In this document: piece by piece, positions 17,132 through 24,925 of the stretch | How positions within the stretch are numbered: position 1 is the first letter of the stretch | Layout: each line of letters starts with the position of its first letter | DNA from: Lachnospiraceae bacterium 3-1 | GTDB taxonomy: Bacteria > Bacillota > Clostridia > Lachnospirales > Lachnospiraceae | Direction of reading: 5' to 3' | NCBI GenBank assembly: GCA_000403255.2 | Contig: KE159597.1 | Location: 62,001-126,000 of the forward strand | DNA length: 64,000 bases | The notes under the pieces: model-generated | What the model was told of the DNA's origin: nothing | What the model saw: only the letters and a program-made list of their open reading frames with translations | The model's database searches: none | Translations under genes and position numbers: made by a program

Positions 17132-18994
17132 ATGACGAAAACCAAGATTACCCCGCTGTACGAGAGGCTCTCCCGTGACGATGAACTCCAAGGTGAGAGT
17201 AATTCCATCAGCAACCAGAAATCCATGTTGGAAGATTACGCCCGCCGCAACGGTTTTCCCAACCCGACCCATTTCACGGACGATGGAATCTCCGGAACCC
17301 GGTTCGACCGCCCCGGATTCACCGCCATGATGGAGGAAGTGGAGGCCGGGAACGTGGAGGCAATCATCATCAAAGACATGAGCCGCCTGGGGCGTGACTA
17401 TCTCAAAGTCGGCCAGGTCATGGAAATCCTGCGGCAGAGAGGCGTCCGGCTGATCGCCATCAATGACGGAGTGGACAGCGCCAAGGGAGAGAATGATTTT
17501 ACCCCGTTCTTGAACATCATGTATGAATTTTACGCCAGAGATACCAGCCGCAAGATTAAGTCCGTATTCAAGGCAAAAGGCATGAGCGGCAAGCACCTGA
17601 CCGGCACGGTCATTTACGGCTACTTATGGGACGAAAAGCGGGAACACTGGATTGTGGACGAAGAAGCCGCTGGCGTGGTGCGCCGGATATTCGCTATGAC
17701 TTTGGAGGGATACGGCCCCTACCAGATTGCGAACCGGCTGTCACAGGAAAAGATTGAGATACCTTCCCTGCACCTCTCCCATTACGGGGAGGGCGTGAAC
17801 CAATCCAAGACGTTTAAAGACCCTTATGGCTGGGGTTCTTCTACTATCGTCAATATCCTGAAAAAGCGTGAGTATTTAGGCCACACCATCAACTTCAAGA
17901 CCCGCAAACACTTCAAGGACAAGAAAAGCCACTACGTTGACGAAAATGAATGGGTAATTTTTGAGGACACCCACACCGCCATTATCGACCCGGAAACCTT
18001 TGAGAATGTGCAGAGAATCCGCTCCAACGTGAAGCGTTACCCGGACGGCTGGGGAGAAGCCGCCCCGCTTACCGGCCTGCTCTACTGCGCCGACTGCGGC
18101 GGCAAGATGTACGTCCACCGCACCAACAATGGTAAGCGTATCTCACAGTATACTTGCTCCCAATATAGCAAGGTTCCGGTTGGCGTCCTCTGCTCCACGC
18201 AGCACCGAATCAATGAAAGCGCCGTCCTGACACTGGTTTCCGATATGCTCCGGGCGATTGCGGAGTATTCCAGAAATGACAGGGCAGAGTTTATCAAAGC
18301 GGTTCAGGAAACTCAGGCCGAGCAGCAGGCCAGCGACATCACCAGAAAGCGGAAACGGCTAGCGGCGGCACAGAAACGGGCCGGGGAACTGGAAAAACTG
18401 ATATGCAAGATTTATGAGGACAATGTGCTGGGCAAGCTGCCTGACGCAAGGTACGCCGCCCTGGACGCACAGTACGCAAAGGAGCAGGAATCCCTTTCCG
18501 GCGAGATTACTGAACTGGAAAAGGCAATCGCTGGATATGAGCAGAGCCGGAAATCAGCGGAGAAATTTATCGCCCTTGTTGACAAGTATGAGAATTTTGA
18601 CAACCTGACTACCACCATGCTGAATGAGTTTGTGGAGAAAATCCTTGTCCATGAGCGTGACCGAAAAGGCAGCATTGAAACCACGCAGGAAGTTGAGATT
18701 TACTTCAATTTTGTCGGAAGGTACATACCGCCCCATTTTGGGGAAATGAACCTCACGCCGGAGGAACTGGAAGCCCTGCGGAAGAAAGAGGAACGCAAGG
18801 ACAAGCTGCACCAGGCATATCTCCGGCGCAAGGCCAACGGGACACAGAAACGGTACGAGGATAAAATCAAGGCAAAGAAAAAGGCTGAAATCGAGGCGAA
18901 GAAAGCCGCTATTCGTGCCGAGGATATGAAAAGAGGCGTGTTTATCCCGGCCAACAGCCTGCCAACGAAAGAACCACGAGTGGGAAAAATATGA
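17132..18994 (+). CDS. Serine recombinase of element D
   Basis: 620 residues. The catalytic domain has ITPLYERLSRDDELQGESNS (Ser in ERLS) and IIKDMSRLGRDYLKVGQVME. It also has a recombinase domain (REYLGHTINFKTRKHFKDKK), a zinc ribbon (LLYCADCGGKMYVHR), a coiled coil and a DUF4368-type C-terminus (HFGEMNLTPEELEALRKKEE). This is the TnpX/TndX-like class of large integrases. Ribosome site AAGGAGG. Its position against the left end, and the matching terminal repeats, indicate that it moves element D. Confidence 0.93.
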   Translation: MTKTKITPLYERLSRDDELQGESNSISNQKSMLEDYARRNGFPNPTHFTDDGISGTRFDRPGFTAMMEEVEAGNVEAIIIKDMSRLGRDYLKVGQVMEILRQRGVRLIAINDGVDSAKGENDFTPFLNIMYEFYARDTSRKIKSVFKAKGMSGKHLTGTVIYGYLWDEKREHWIVDEEAAGVVRRIFAMTLEGYGPYQIANRLSQEKIEIPSLHLSHYGEGVNQSKTFKDPYGWGSSTIVNILKKREYLGHTINFKTRKHFKDKKSHYVDENEWVIFEDTHTAIIDPETFENVQRIRSNVKRYPDGWGEAAPLTGLLYCADCGGKMYVHRTNNGKRISQYTCSQYSKVPVGVLCSTQHRINESAVLTLVSDMLRAIAEYSRNDRAEFIKAVQETQAEQQASDITRKRKRLAAAQKRAGELEKLICKIYEDNVLGKLPDARYAALDAQYAKEQESLSGEITELEKAIAGYEQSRKSAEKFIALVDKYENFDNLTTTMLNEFVEKILVHERDRKGSIETTQEVEIYFNFVGRYIPPHFGEMNLTPEELEALRKKEERKDKLHQAYLRRKANGTQKRYEDKIKAKKKAEIEAKKAAIRAEDMKRGVFIPANSLPTKEPRVGKI

Positions 18995-19030
18995 TTTCAA
19001 CTATTGCATAATAAACAAAACTTTTTCACC

Positions 19031-19097
19031 TTGACAATATGTGTTACAAATGTTATTATTTACTTGCGAATATTTATAACGAATATTCGCAAGTAAA
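19031..19097 (+). promoter_or_regulatory. Autoregulated promoter with large TetR-type operator
   Basis: TTGACA (19,031-19,036), 17 nt, TATTAT (19,054-19,059). A perfect 16-bp-arm palindrome follows: TTTACTTGCGAATATT (19,059-19,074) and AATATTCGCAAGTAAA (19,082-19,097), overlapping the expected transcription start. This fits repression by the TetR protein encoded next. Confidence 0.85.
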
Positions 19098-19123
19098 ATT
19101 CACCAGAAGGGAGAAATAGAATT

Positions 19124-19714
19124 ATGCCGTCAAAGCCAGTCCTTTCGGACGCTGATAAAAAAGCAATCCGCAAAAAGCTGGAAGAACTATGCGAGGAATG
19201 TTGGATAGCGCAAGGGTACAAGAAGACAAGCATTAAGAATCTATGCGATAAGGCTGTTATATCTATCGGTACTTTTTATACGCTCTACCCGACAAAGGAA
19301 GATTTATTCCTTGAAACAATCACAGACATACAAAGGAGGTTGACAGAAAAGATTATCGACATAAACAGGAACAGCCGGACGAAAGAGGGCTTTGCACAGT
19401 CCATGAAAAGGCTTTTCCGGGAATACGACAGCAAGCCGTTCCTCTACAATGTCAATACGCCGGATTTTCAGTCTTTTGTGACAAAGCTGCCGGAAGAAAC
19501 GATTAAGAAAATCAAGTTTGACAGTTTCGATTTTTTCAGACAGGTTATCCATGCCGCAGACCTCAATCTGAAAATGGAGGAAGCACAGGCGTATGGAATT
19601 TTGAGTGCGCTGCTGTCAACAATCAATGCAAAAGAAACGCTTTCCGTCACTTGTGATTATTTCGCTGTTTTTGATTTTATGGTGGATAGCCTTGTGGCAG
19701 ATATTTTTGAGTAA
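19124..19714 (+). CDS. TetR/AcrR-family repressor
   Basis: 196 residues. The N-terminal helix-turn-helix spans about 15-60 (KTSIKNLCDKAVISIGTFYT, typical of TetR), then a helical ligand domain of unknown specificity. It is first in a cluster with an ABC ATPase and permease. The palindrome over its promoter is the natural operator, so it probably represses itself and the transporter until a substrate binds. Ribosome site AAGGGAG. Confidence 0.88.
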   Translation: MPSKPVLSDADKKAIRKKLEELCEECWIAQGYKKTSIKNLCDKAVISIGTFYTLYPTKEDLFLETITDIQRRLTEKIIDINRNSRTKEGFAQSMKRLFREYDSKPFLYNVNTPDFQSFVTKLPEETIKKIKFDSFDFFRQVIHAADLNLKMEEAQAYGILSALLSTINAKETLSVTCDYFAVFDFMVDSLVADIFE

Positions 19715-19725
19715 AGGAGATTTTT

Positions 19726-19956
19726 ATGACAGAATTTGAGTACAAAACGATAGTAATTGACAGCAAGGAAACAGAACATTCCGAAAAGTCGCTGTCTGAT
19801 AAGCTGAATCATTACGGTAAGGACGGTTGGGAACTGGTTACTTGTTTTTCTTATCCATGTATAGGCAGCTCCCAATATTCCCTTATCGGAATCGCACAGA
19901 AAGCGACTTTGATATTTAAAAAGCGGCTATGCCCCGAAAAGGGGGCGAGCGAATGA
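19726..19956 (+). CDS. DUF4177 family small protein
   Basis: 76 residues with the DUF4177 pattern: FEYKTIVIDSK, then LNHYGKDGWELVTCFSYPCI near the middle. It begins 12 nt after tetR with AAAGGAG, and its stop overlaps the ABC ATPase start (ATGA at 19,953), so it is in the same operon. The role of the family is unknown. Confidence 0.75.
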   Translation: MTEFEYKTIVIDSKETEHSEKSLSDKLNHYGKDGWELVTCFSYPCIGSSQYSLIGIAQKATLIFKKRLCPEKGASE

Positions 19957-20699
19957 CAAATGCGGTTGAAGTCCGGCATTTATCAAAATCCATAGAGGGC
20001 AGCCCCATACTGAATGATATTTGCATGAATGTAAGGCAAGGGGAAGTATACGGATTTCTGGGCGCAAACGGCGCAGGAAAAACTTCGCTGATGAAAACAC
20101 TGTACCACATCATTTTCCCCGATACAGGTACGGTATGTTTATTAGGCGAAACTATCAACAAGGGGAACAATCCCGTTTTCTCCCGTATCGGCAGCATTAT
20201 TGAAAGCCCTGTTTTTTACAGCCATTTAAGCGCATACGAGAACATGGAACTCCATTGCCGGTACATGGGCGCAGGCTATGAAAACATCATGGAAACGCTG
20301 TCATTATTGGGAATTGCAGAAACGGGCAATAAAGCCGTAGGGAAATTCTCTTTGGGAATGAAACAGCGGCTTGCGCTTGCAAGGGCAATGCTCACAAATC
20401 CGGATTTGCTCATTTTAGACGAACCTATAAACGGCTTAGACCCACAGGGAATTATCGAAGTACGGGAACTACTGCTGCGAATCAACCATGAATACCACAC
20501 AAGCATTTTAATATCCAGCCATATCCTTGACGAGCTATCTAAAATTGCCGACACAATCGGAATTATTGACCACGGGGCTATGCTTGCGGAAGTATCTATG
20601 AAAGAACTCACGGCGAAAGGGATAGACCTTGAATCCTATTATTTAGGCTTATTGGGAGGAGGTGGAAAAAATGTGGAATCTTATCCGCATGGAAATTAA
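19953..20699 (+). CDS. ABC transporter ATPase (BcrA-like)
   Basis: 248 residues. Walker A GANGAGKTS, ABC signature FSLGMKQRLALA, Walker B LLILDEPINGLDP and the H-loop ISSHILDE are all present. The class is that of peptide-antibiotic/bacitracin exporters (ABC-2). The start at 19,953 overlaps the previous stop. The partner permease starts inside its last codons (20,671). It should power export of a compound sensed by the TetR protein; the substrate is not predictable. Confidence 0.9.
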   Translation: MTNAVEVRHLSKSIEGSPILNDICMNVRQGEVYGFLGANGAGKTSLMKTLYHIIFPDTGTVCLLGETINKGNNPVFSRIGSIIESPVFYSHLSAYENMELHCRYMGAGYENIMETLSLLGIAETGNKAVGKFSLGMKQRLALARAMLTNPDLLILDEPINGLDPQGIIEVRELLLRINHEYHTSILISSHILDELSKIADTIGIIDHGAMLAEVSMKELTAKGIDLESYYLGLLGGGGKNVESYPHGN

Positions 20700-21366
20700 G
20701 AAAGTACCGTTAAAGCCGCATATCGCCGGATTGTTAATCGCTAACTTTATCATTTTTCTGCTTTCCGCCTTTACGTCCAGCCTTTTAACTGCAAGCGGCA
20801 ATATATCCACGCTTCCGGGATTTGCCCCAGTCCAGTTAGATACGGTTACGTTAGCGGCAATGCTTGTAAGGGCTACTCTGATTGTATGGGAAGCGGTACT
20901 GATTTCCGTATTTGTGATTGAAGAATACAGAAACAAGACAATCGGCTTGCTTTTCACTTACCCGATCAGCCGCACGAAACTGATTACGGCAAAACTCATC
21001 TTGATATGCTGCATTAGTTTTACGTTCCATGTGCTGTCAAATATCTTCCAATATGCCACAATCTTTCTTGCGGCAAAATGTTTTGATTTTGTCACGTTCA
21101 GCTTTGGAAACATACTGGCACAGGCAGTTACAACAATATCCGCTATCCTGTTGGGGCTTCTCCCGCTGTATGTTGGAATGATAAAGAAGTCAACGATTGC
21201 AACCGTTGTTTCGTCTATTGTCATTGTTGCCATAGCGTCAAACTCACAGGGAAGTAGCGCAGGATTGATGTCAATCCCCGTTGCGGCAGTTATTTTCGGT
21301 ATCATAGGCATCATTTTTTCAGCAGTCGCAATGAGAAAAATGATTTTATCAGATTTGAGCAATTAA
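20671..21366 (+). CDS. ABC-2 type permease
   Basis: 231 residues with about six hydrophobic segments, for example HIAGLLIANFIIFLLSAF and IVIVAIASN. It begins RMEIKKVPLKPH, as in small antibiotic-export permeases. Start ATG 20,671 is chosen because GGAGGAGG ends at 20,661, a better distance than the GTG at 20,662. It overlaps the ATPase gene by 29 nt, so it is translationally coupled. Confidence 0.88.
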   Translation: MWNLIRMEIKKVPLKPHIAGLLIANFIIFLLSAFTSSLLTASGNISTLPGFAPVQLDTVTLAAMLVRATLIVWEAVLISVFVIEEYRNKTIGLLFTYPISRTKLITAKLILICCISFTFHVLSNIFQYATIFLAAKCFDFVTFSFGNILAQAVTTISAILLGLLPLYVGMIKKSTIATVVSSIVIVAIASNSQGSSAGLMSIPVAAVIFGIIGIIFSAVAMRKMILSDLSN

Positions 21367-21384
21367 AAGAAAGGGGGCGATAAT

Positions 21385-21609
21385 ATGAATTTTCCAATTC
21401 CCGATTTTGTACCCGTTCCAAGTGCGGAAATCATGCAGACCATTTCAATCGTATCATTGATTGTTGGTATCTGCCTTGTGGGCGTGGGATTGATTTTCCT
21501 GTTTCTGAACAAGAGAAAAGGGAAAGAAAAGAAAGCCACAGCCCTATGGATTGTCATAGGCGTTGGCGTGTTGCTTATTGTAAATCACGGCATACAGTTA
21601 TTGTTTTAA
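21385..21609 (+). CDS. Small two-helix membrane protein
   Basis: 74 residues with two clear transmembrane stretches (TISIVSLIVGICLVGVGLIF and ALWIVIGVGVLLIVNHGIQL) separated by a very basic loop (NKRKGKEKK). AAAGGGGG lies upstream, and the gene is 18 nt after the permease. It is possibly an accessory subunit or immunity protein of the transporter; the family is not recognised. Confidence 0.7.
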   Translation: MNFPIPDFVPVPSAEIMQTISIVSLIVGICLVGVGLIFLFLNKRKGKEKKATALWIVIGVGVLLIVNHGIQLLF

Positions 21610-21620
21610 AGGAGGACAAA

Positions 21621-21866
21621 ATGATTAAAGAAGTAAATCGGGCTTGCGAAAAGTTGAATGGTAGATTGGGGATTTCCGTAGAACTTCCCAACCCGAAAAA
21701 GAAAGCGTTAAAAACGGCTGCGGCTTATAACTTAGTTGTCGGTGCTGGTCTGGTGGCGGCAGGAATCCTTTTCCCGTCAAAATCTTGTGCGTTGTTGGGC
21801 GGCATCAGCGTTATCAGCAGCGTTGTACTGCGAAAAGAAAGCAAGCATAAGAACCATGAATCATGA
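21621..21866 (+). CDS. Small hydrophobic hypothetical protein of the transporter operon
   Basis: 81 residues from ATG 21,621 with AAAGGAGG 6-7 nt upstream. It has a polar N-terminus (EVNRACEKLNGRLGISVELP), then a hydrophobic hairpin (YNLVVGAGLVAAGILF and ALLGGISVISSVVL) and a basic end. It probably inserts in the membrane. It overlaps the next gene. Confidence 0.6.
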   Translation: MIKEVNRACEKLNGRLGISVELPNPKKKALKTAAAYNLVVGAGLVAAGILFPSKSCALLGGISVISSVVLRKESKHKNHES

Positions 21867-22059
21867 CGGGAACGAGCAATTCAAATGGTTATTATGCCCT
21901 GTTTGCGGAAGCAAGACACGCATTAAAATGCGGTCAGACACAGAGCTTCGGAATTTCCCGCTGTTCTGCCCCAAATGTAAGCAGGAAATGATAATCCACG
22001 TAAAAGATTATAATGTATTAGTTATCAAAGAGCCAGACGCACAGACGCAGAGCCGGTAA
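21856..22059 (+). CDS. Cysteine-rich KTR-domain protein
   Basis: 67 residues with two CxxC knuckles (LLCPVCGSKTRIK and LFCPKCKQE), the zinc-ribbon KTR pattern. It overlaps the previous stop. Its last ten codons (EPDAQTQSR) and terminator closely match the gene at 59,850-60,038 in element C. Both sit at the end of an ABC-transporter cluster, so the gene travels with such cargo. Role unknown. Confidence 0.8.
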   Translation: MNHDGNEQFKWLLCPVCGSKTRIKMRSDTELRNFPLFCPKCKQEMIIHVKDYNVLVIKEPDAQTQSR

Positions 22060-22100
22060 CATTGAGCAAATTCACTCATTGTTATCGGTTCATTTTTTTA
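22050..22100 (+). terminator. Terminator of the element-D transporter operon
   Basis: GAGCCGGTAACATTGAG pairs with CTCATTGTTATCGGTTC and is followed by a T7 run. The hairpin begins inside the KTR coding sequence. Confidence 0.75.
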
Positions 22101-22439
22101 TAAGCCGTTGCTCTTTTAACTCTTGAAGGTATAACATTTTTTGACTTGTAGACAACAGCGGTTTAGATGGGAGCTGTTATGATACAAGTTATCTATAAAT
22201 GTGAACTGACACAAAATATATTACTGTCAAAAAAAGCATATTAGCCAGTTGGGAACACCCTGACAGCAAATGCGAAATTTGTCATATTCTAACTGAATAC
22301 CGTATCTTATGCGTCCGAATGGAATTTAACCATCCGGGCGCTTTTGTTTTCTTGGGAGGTGCACACGCTCCCCACTGCCACTCTCCGCCTCACTCCGTTC
22401 AGAAATCTTTGCAAAAAAATCTGAACGGAGGAAAGGAAG
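22101..22439. other. Intergenic region with long palindromes
   Basis: No gene is supported. ACTTGT...AACAGC (22,144-22,157) pairs with GCTGTT...ACAAGT (22,173-22,189). Further on, GCGTCCG..ATGG pairs with CCAT.CGGGCGC before TTTTG (about 22,310-22,345), a hairpin closely like that before the sigma-type gene of element C. The stretch probably holds the control region of the sigma-like genes. Confidence 0.45.
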
Positions 22440-22835
22440 ATGGAAGTCACCATCAACATAGACGGACAAGCACTGTCCGTGGAGGTCACAGTCGAAGTAT
22501 ATGAGTACCTGGACAGAGCCGACCACAAGGAAGAAAACCTTGCCCATGAGAAGCGGAGGCACTGGGACAGCCGGGAGTTTGACGAGTACATAGTCCTCAC
22601 CGAAGGGCGCTCCTGCTACTACCAGACACCGGAACAGTGGGTATGCAGGAAAGAAACCCTGCTGGAGATTAAGGCCGCCCTTGCGCTCTGCACCGAGGCG
22701 CAGCGCCGCCGGTTCCTGCTCTACGCATTGGAGGGTTTGAGCTATGCCGAGATTGCCGGGCTTTGCCGCTGCTCCAAAGCTGCCATACAGGACAGCATTG
22801 AGGCGGTACGGAAAAAAATTAAAAAATTTTTCTGA
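22440..22835 (+). CDS. Sigma-factor-like regulator (region 4 type)
   Basis: 131 residues. The C-terminal half (ALCTEAQRRRFLLYALEGLS, then YAEIAGLCRCSKAAIQDSIE) is a sigma region 4-type helix-turn-helix. The N-terminal half (MEVTINIDGQALSVEVTVEV) is specific to clostridial mobile elements. GAGGAAAGG precedes the ATG. It probably activates or controls transfer genes; no region 2 is visible. Confidence 0.75.
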   Translation: MEVTINIDGQALSVEVTVEVYEYLDRADHKEENLAHEKRRHWDSREFDEYIVLTEGRSCYYQTPEQWVCRKETLLEIKAALALCTEAQRRRFLLYALEGLSYAEIAGLCRCSKAAIQDSIEAVRKKIKKFF

Positions 22836-22902
22836 TACAGACCCTACGATTGGCCGATTTCGGGCTAACCAGTGAAGGGAACTTTTTCCCTATCACATTA
22901 TC

Positions 22903-22939
22903 GGAGAGGACAGGCAGGAAACCGCTGCCTGTCCTCTCC
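22903..22939. terminator. Perfect 15-bp hairpin between two sigma-like genes
   Basis: GGAGAGGACAGGCAG (22,903-22,917) and CTGCCTGTCCTCTCC (22,925-22,939) flank a 7-nt loop, followed by ACATTTTA. It ends the first gene's message or attenuates read-through. Confidence 0.6.
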
Positions 22940-22960
22940 ACATTTTAGGAGAGATTAGCC

Positions 22961-23419
22961 ATGAAAACAATCAACCTGAAAAAGTATTATTACCCGCTTT
23001 TTGTTACAGACACATTTATTGAGGTATCGGACGAGGTGGCCGAGGCTCTGCTGTTTATGCGGAGGGAGGAAAACAACCTCACCCATAAAATCTGGTATCA
23101 CAAGGCGTACTATTCCCTTGACTGTGAGGACGGGATTGAAAACTGTGCCTTTGATTTTACCGCCAAATCCCCAGAGGAGATTCTGCTGGAACAGGAGGAA
23201 GAACAGCTTTTCCTTGCCACACTGGAACATCTGTCCGAAGCTATGAATAGTCTGACGGACATACAGGCAAGACGTATCCATGCCCGCTACATACTTGGCA
23301 AAAAACTGATTGAGATTGCCGTAGAGGAAGGCGTGAGTGTATCCGTGGTACAGCAGACCGTTAAGAGCGGATTAAAGCGAATGCGGAACTATTTTGAGAA
23401 AAAGAAGTGGAGGGAATAA
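22961..23419 (+). CDS. Sigma-70-family-like regulator
   Basis: 152 residues. An N-terminal segment (YYYPLFVTDTFIEVSDEVAE) leads to a helix-turn-helix C-terminal domain (LTDIQARRIHARYILGKKLI, then VSVSVVQQTVKSGLKRMRNY), as in mobile-element sigma factors. The ribosome site is AGGAGAG. It partners the gene at 22,440 in layout, and the following gene starts 5 nt after its stop. Confidence 0.78.
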   Translation: MKTINLKKYYYPLFVTDTFIEVSDEVAEALLFMRREENNLTHKIWYHKAYYSLDCEDGIENCAFDFTAKSPEEILLEQEEEQLFLATLEHLSEAMNSLTDIQARRIHARYILGKKLIEIAVEEGVSVSVVQQTVKSGLKRMRNYFEKKKWRE

Positions 23420-23424
23420 GGCAA

Positions 23425-23958
23425 ATGAATTTTACCAAAAGCGAACTGGAAATGCTCTGCCAGTATGCCGCACCAACGAAGGAAGAAACCCTTGCCGGGC
23501 TGAAAGAGATTGTGCCGGTTCTGGAAAGGAAGGACGATCTACTCTCAAAAGTGATTGTCGAGAATACCATACGGAAACTGGAAAAACTGGCGGAGCCGGA
23601 GTGCAGCCGGTTTATTGCGGATAACCGGACAGCCTTTATCGAAAAACGGGATAATTCTATCCGCCAGAGGCTTGCCGCAGCCAAAGCCAGGAAGGGGGAG
23701 CCGGTTCTGCAGGGGCATGACCTGGCAGGCATGGAGCGGTTCCTGCCGGAAACAAGGCACATGGTAACGGTGGATATTCTGAACAGTGACAGCCCAGTGG
23801 GATTCCCCGGAGAGCGATACCGATTTTTCCTCTCTGATGAGGGCTACAAAAACGCCAGAGCCAGTGAGAAGCGGGGAGAAATCAAAATCAGGAACCATGC
23901 CGCTGTCATGGCCGGGAAACTCTACCTGGATAAGAAACCGCCGGCGCAGGAACGGTGA
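23425..23958 (+). CDS. Conserved mobile-element protein of unknown function
   Basis: 177 residues from ATG 23,425 (GGAGG 12 nt upstream). The N-terminal third (SELEMLCQYAAPTKEETLAG, then helices) recalls the transposon-transfer assisting (TTRAP) fold, though the match is weak. The C-terminal two thirds (TVDILNSDSPVGFPGERYRF) are not recognised. It is co-transcribed with the sigma-like gene. Confidence 0.6.
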   Translation: MNFTKSELEMLCQYAAPTKEETLAGLKEIVPVLERKDDLLSKVIVENTIRKLEKLAEPECSRFIADNRTAFIEKRDNSIRQRLAAAKARKGEPVLQGHDLAGMERFLPETRHMVTVDILNSDSPVGFPGERYRFFLSDEGYKNARASEKRGEIKIRNHAAVMAGKLYLDKKPPAQER

Positions 23959-24005
23959 AGGCAATAAAAAAAGAGGCTCTGCAAATCCAAATCTGCATTG
24001 CCCCT

Positions 24006-24218
24006 TTAGTCCGTATCTTCGTCTGGTACATACTCCATGATGTCCTCAATACGGCAGTTTAGAATCCGGCACAAGTTGTTAAGAATCATGGTTTTGACAA
24101 CCATGTTTTTCCGCAGCCGATGAAGCTGTGCTTTATCTATGCCGAAATCCTTGATTAGTCTGTACTGGCTAATCTCCCGCTCTTTAAGGGTAGACCAGAG
24201 CCGGTCATATTTAATCAT
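24006..24218 (-). CDS. Small XRE-type repressor
   Basis: 70 residues, start ATG 24,218 with GGGAG upstream on the minus strand. The helix-turn-helix covers nearly all of it (REISQYRLIKDFGIDKAQLH, then LNNLCRILNCRIEDIMEYVP), the same class as the regulator at 5124. It is convergent with the preceding gene and divergent from the mobilisation genes, so it may repress mobilisation. Confidence 0.8.
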   Translation of the reverse strand: MIKYDRLWSTLKEREISQYRLIKDFGIDKAQLHRLRKNMVVKTMILNNLCRILNCRIEDIMEYVPDEDTD

Positions 24219-24450
24219 GCTGTCAGCTCCCTTCCCTTGTATTTTAACTGTCAGCAAGCCTTAATCATATGGTGCGTGTATGCTCCCCTTTATATGCTAA
24301 ATTGGAATATAAAAAGCGATTATCAGAGAATACAGACAGCAAAGGGGGAACGGAATCACTTCATGCAAAAACAGTAACAACAAATTTTTTATTATACGAG
24401 GCAACCGGAAACGGCTGTCTTTTTTACCGCCCGAAAGGAGGTGACTGCAA

Positions 24451-24714
24451 ATGCCAGATATAGACAAGCTGAAAAACCAGCAGGAAAAAGTAAAGACGGA
24501 AATCCGCCAGTTGGAGAACCGCCAGAAGATTCTCCTGAACCGGAAAACGGACGCAGAGCGGAAAGCCAGGACACGCCGCCTGATTGAGCATGGGGCAATT
24601 CTGGAAAGTATCTTCCCTGCCGCTACTGCCATGACCGGCGAGGAAGTCAAAGCATTTTTATCCGCCATTTCCTGCCTGCCGGAAGTCATGCGGCTGCTGA
24701 AAAACGAGCCTTAA
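24451..24714 (+). CDS. DUF3847 family protein
   Basis: 87 residues, strongly helical and basic (KNQQEKVKTEIRQLENRQKI), then a small hydrophobic C-terminal domain (TGEEVKAFLSAISCLPEVMR). This family precedes MobA/MobL relaxases in clostridial elements and probably works as a relaxosome accessory protein. Ribosome site AAAGGAGG. Confidence 0.78.
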   Translation: MPDIDKLKNQQEKVKTEIRQLENRQKILLNRKTDAERKARTRRLIEHGAILESIFPAATAMTGEEVKAFLSAISCLPEVMRLLKNEP

Positions 24715-24759
24715 AGCCAGGGTGTGCAGCAATCTTAAAAATCCAACGGCGCACTTATA

Positions 24760-24845
24760 CACCGTTCCGGTGCGTGCGCCCTGCCGGGGGCGTGGCGTCC
24801 TCTGGACGCAATGGGGAGCTACACTCCCCAAACCCCTTGTGAGCT
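24760..24845 (+). other. Probable oriT of element D (MOB_Q type) and adjacent hairpin
   Basis: CACCG-TTC-CGGTG (24,760-24,772) is followed directly by CGTGCGCCCTG (24,773-24,783). A small hairpin leading into TGCGCCCT is the classical nick region of RSF1010/pSC101-class relaxases, and a MobA/MobL relaxase gene follows. A second hairpin, TGGGGAGCTACACTCCCCA (24,812-24,830), and ACCCCTTGTGAGCT (24,832-24,845) have a close relative at 35,454-35,508 in element C. The nick position is inferred. Confidence 0.65.
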
Positions 24846-24925
24846 CCGCCGGAAAGGACACCCGCCCTGCGTCTGCCCTTTCCAGCGAAGCCAATCTATC
24901 CCCACCCGAAAGGAGGCGAACCGCC

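Noticed and set aside
24722-24925. N-terminal extension of the MobA/L relaxase
   Set aside because: Covers the oriT-like sequence and has no family similarity; a ribosome site lies just before 24,926.
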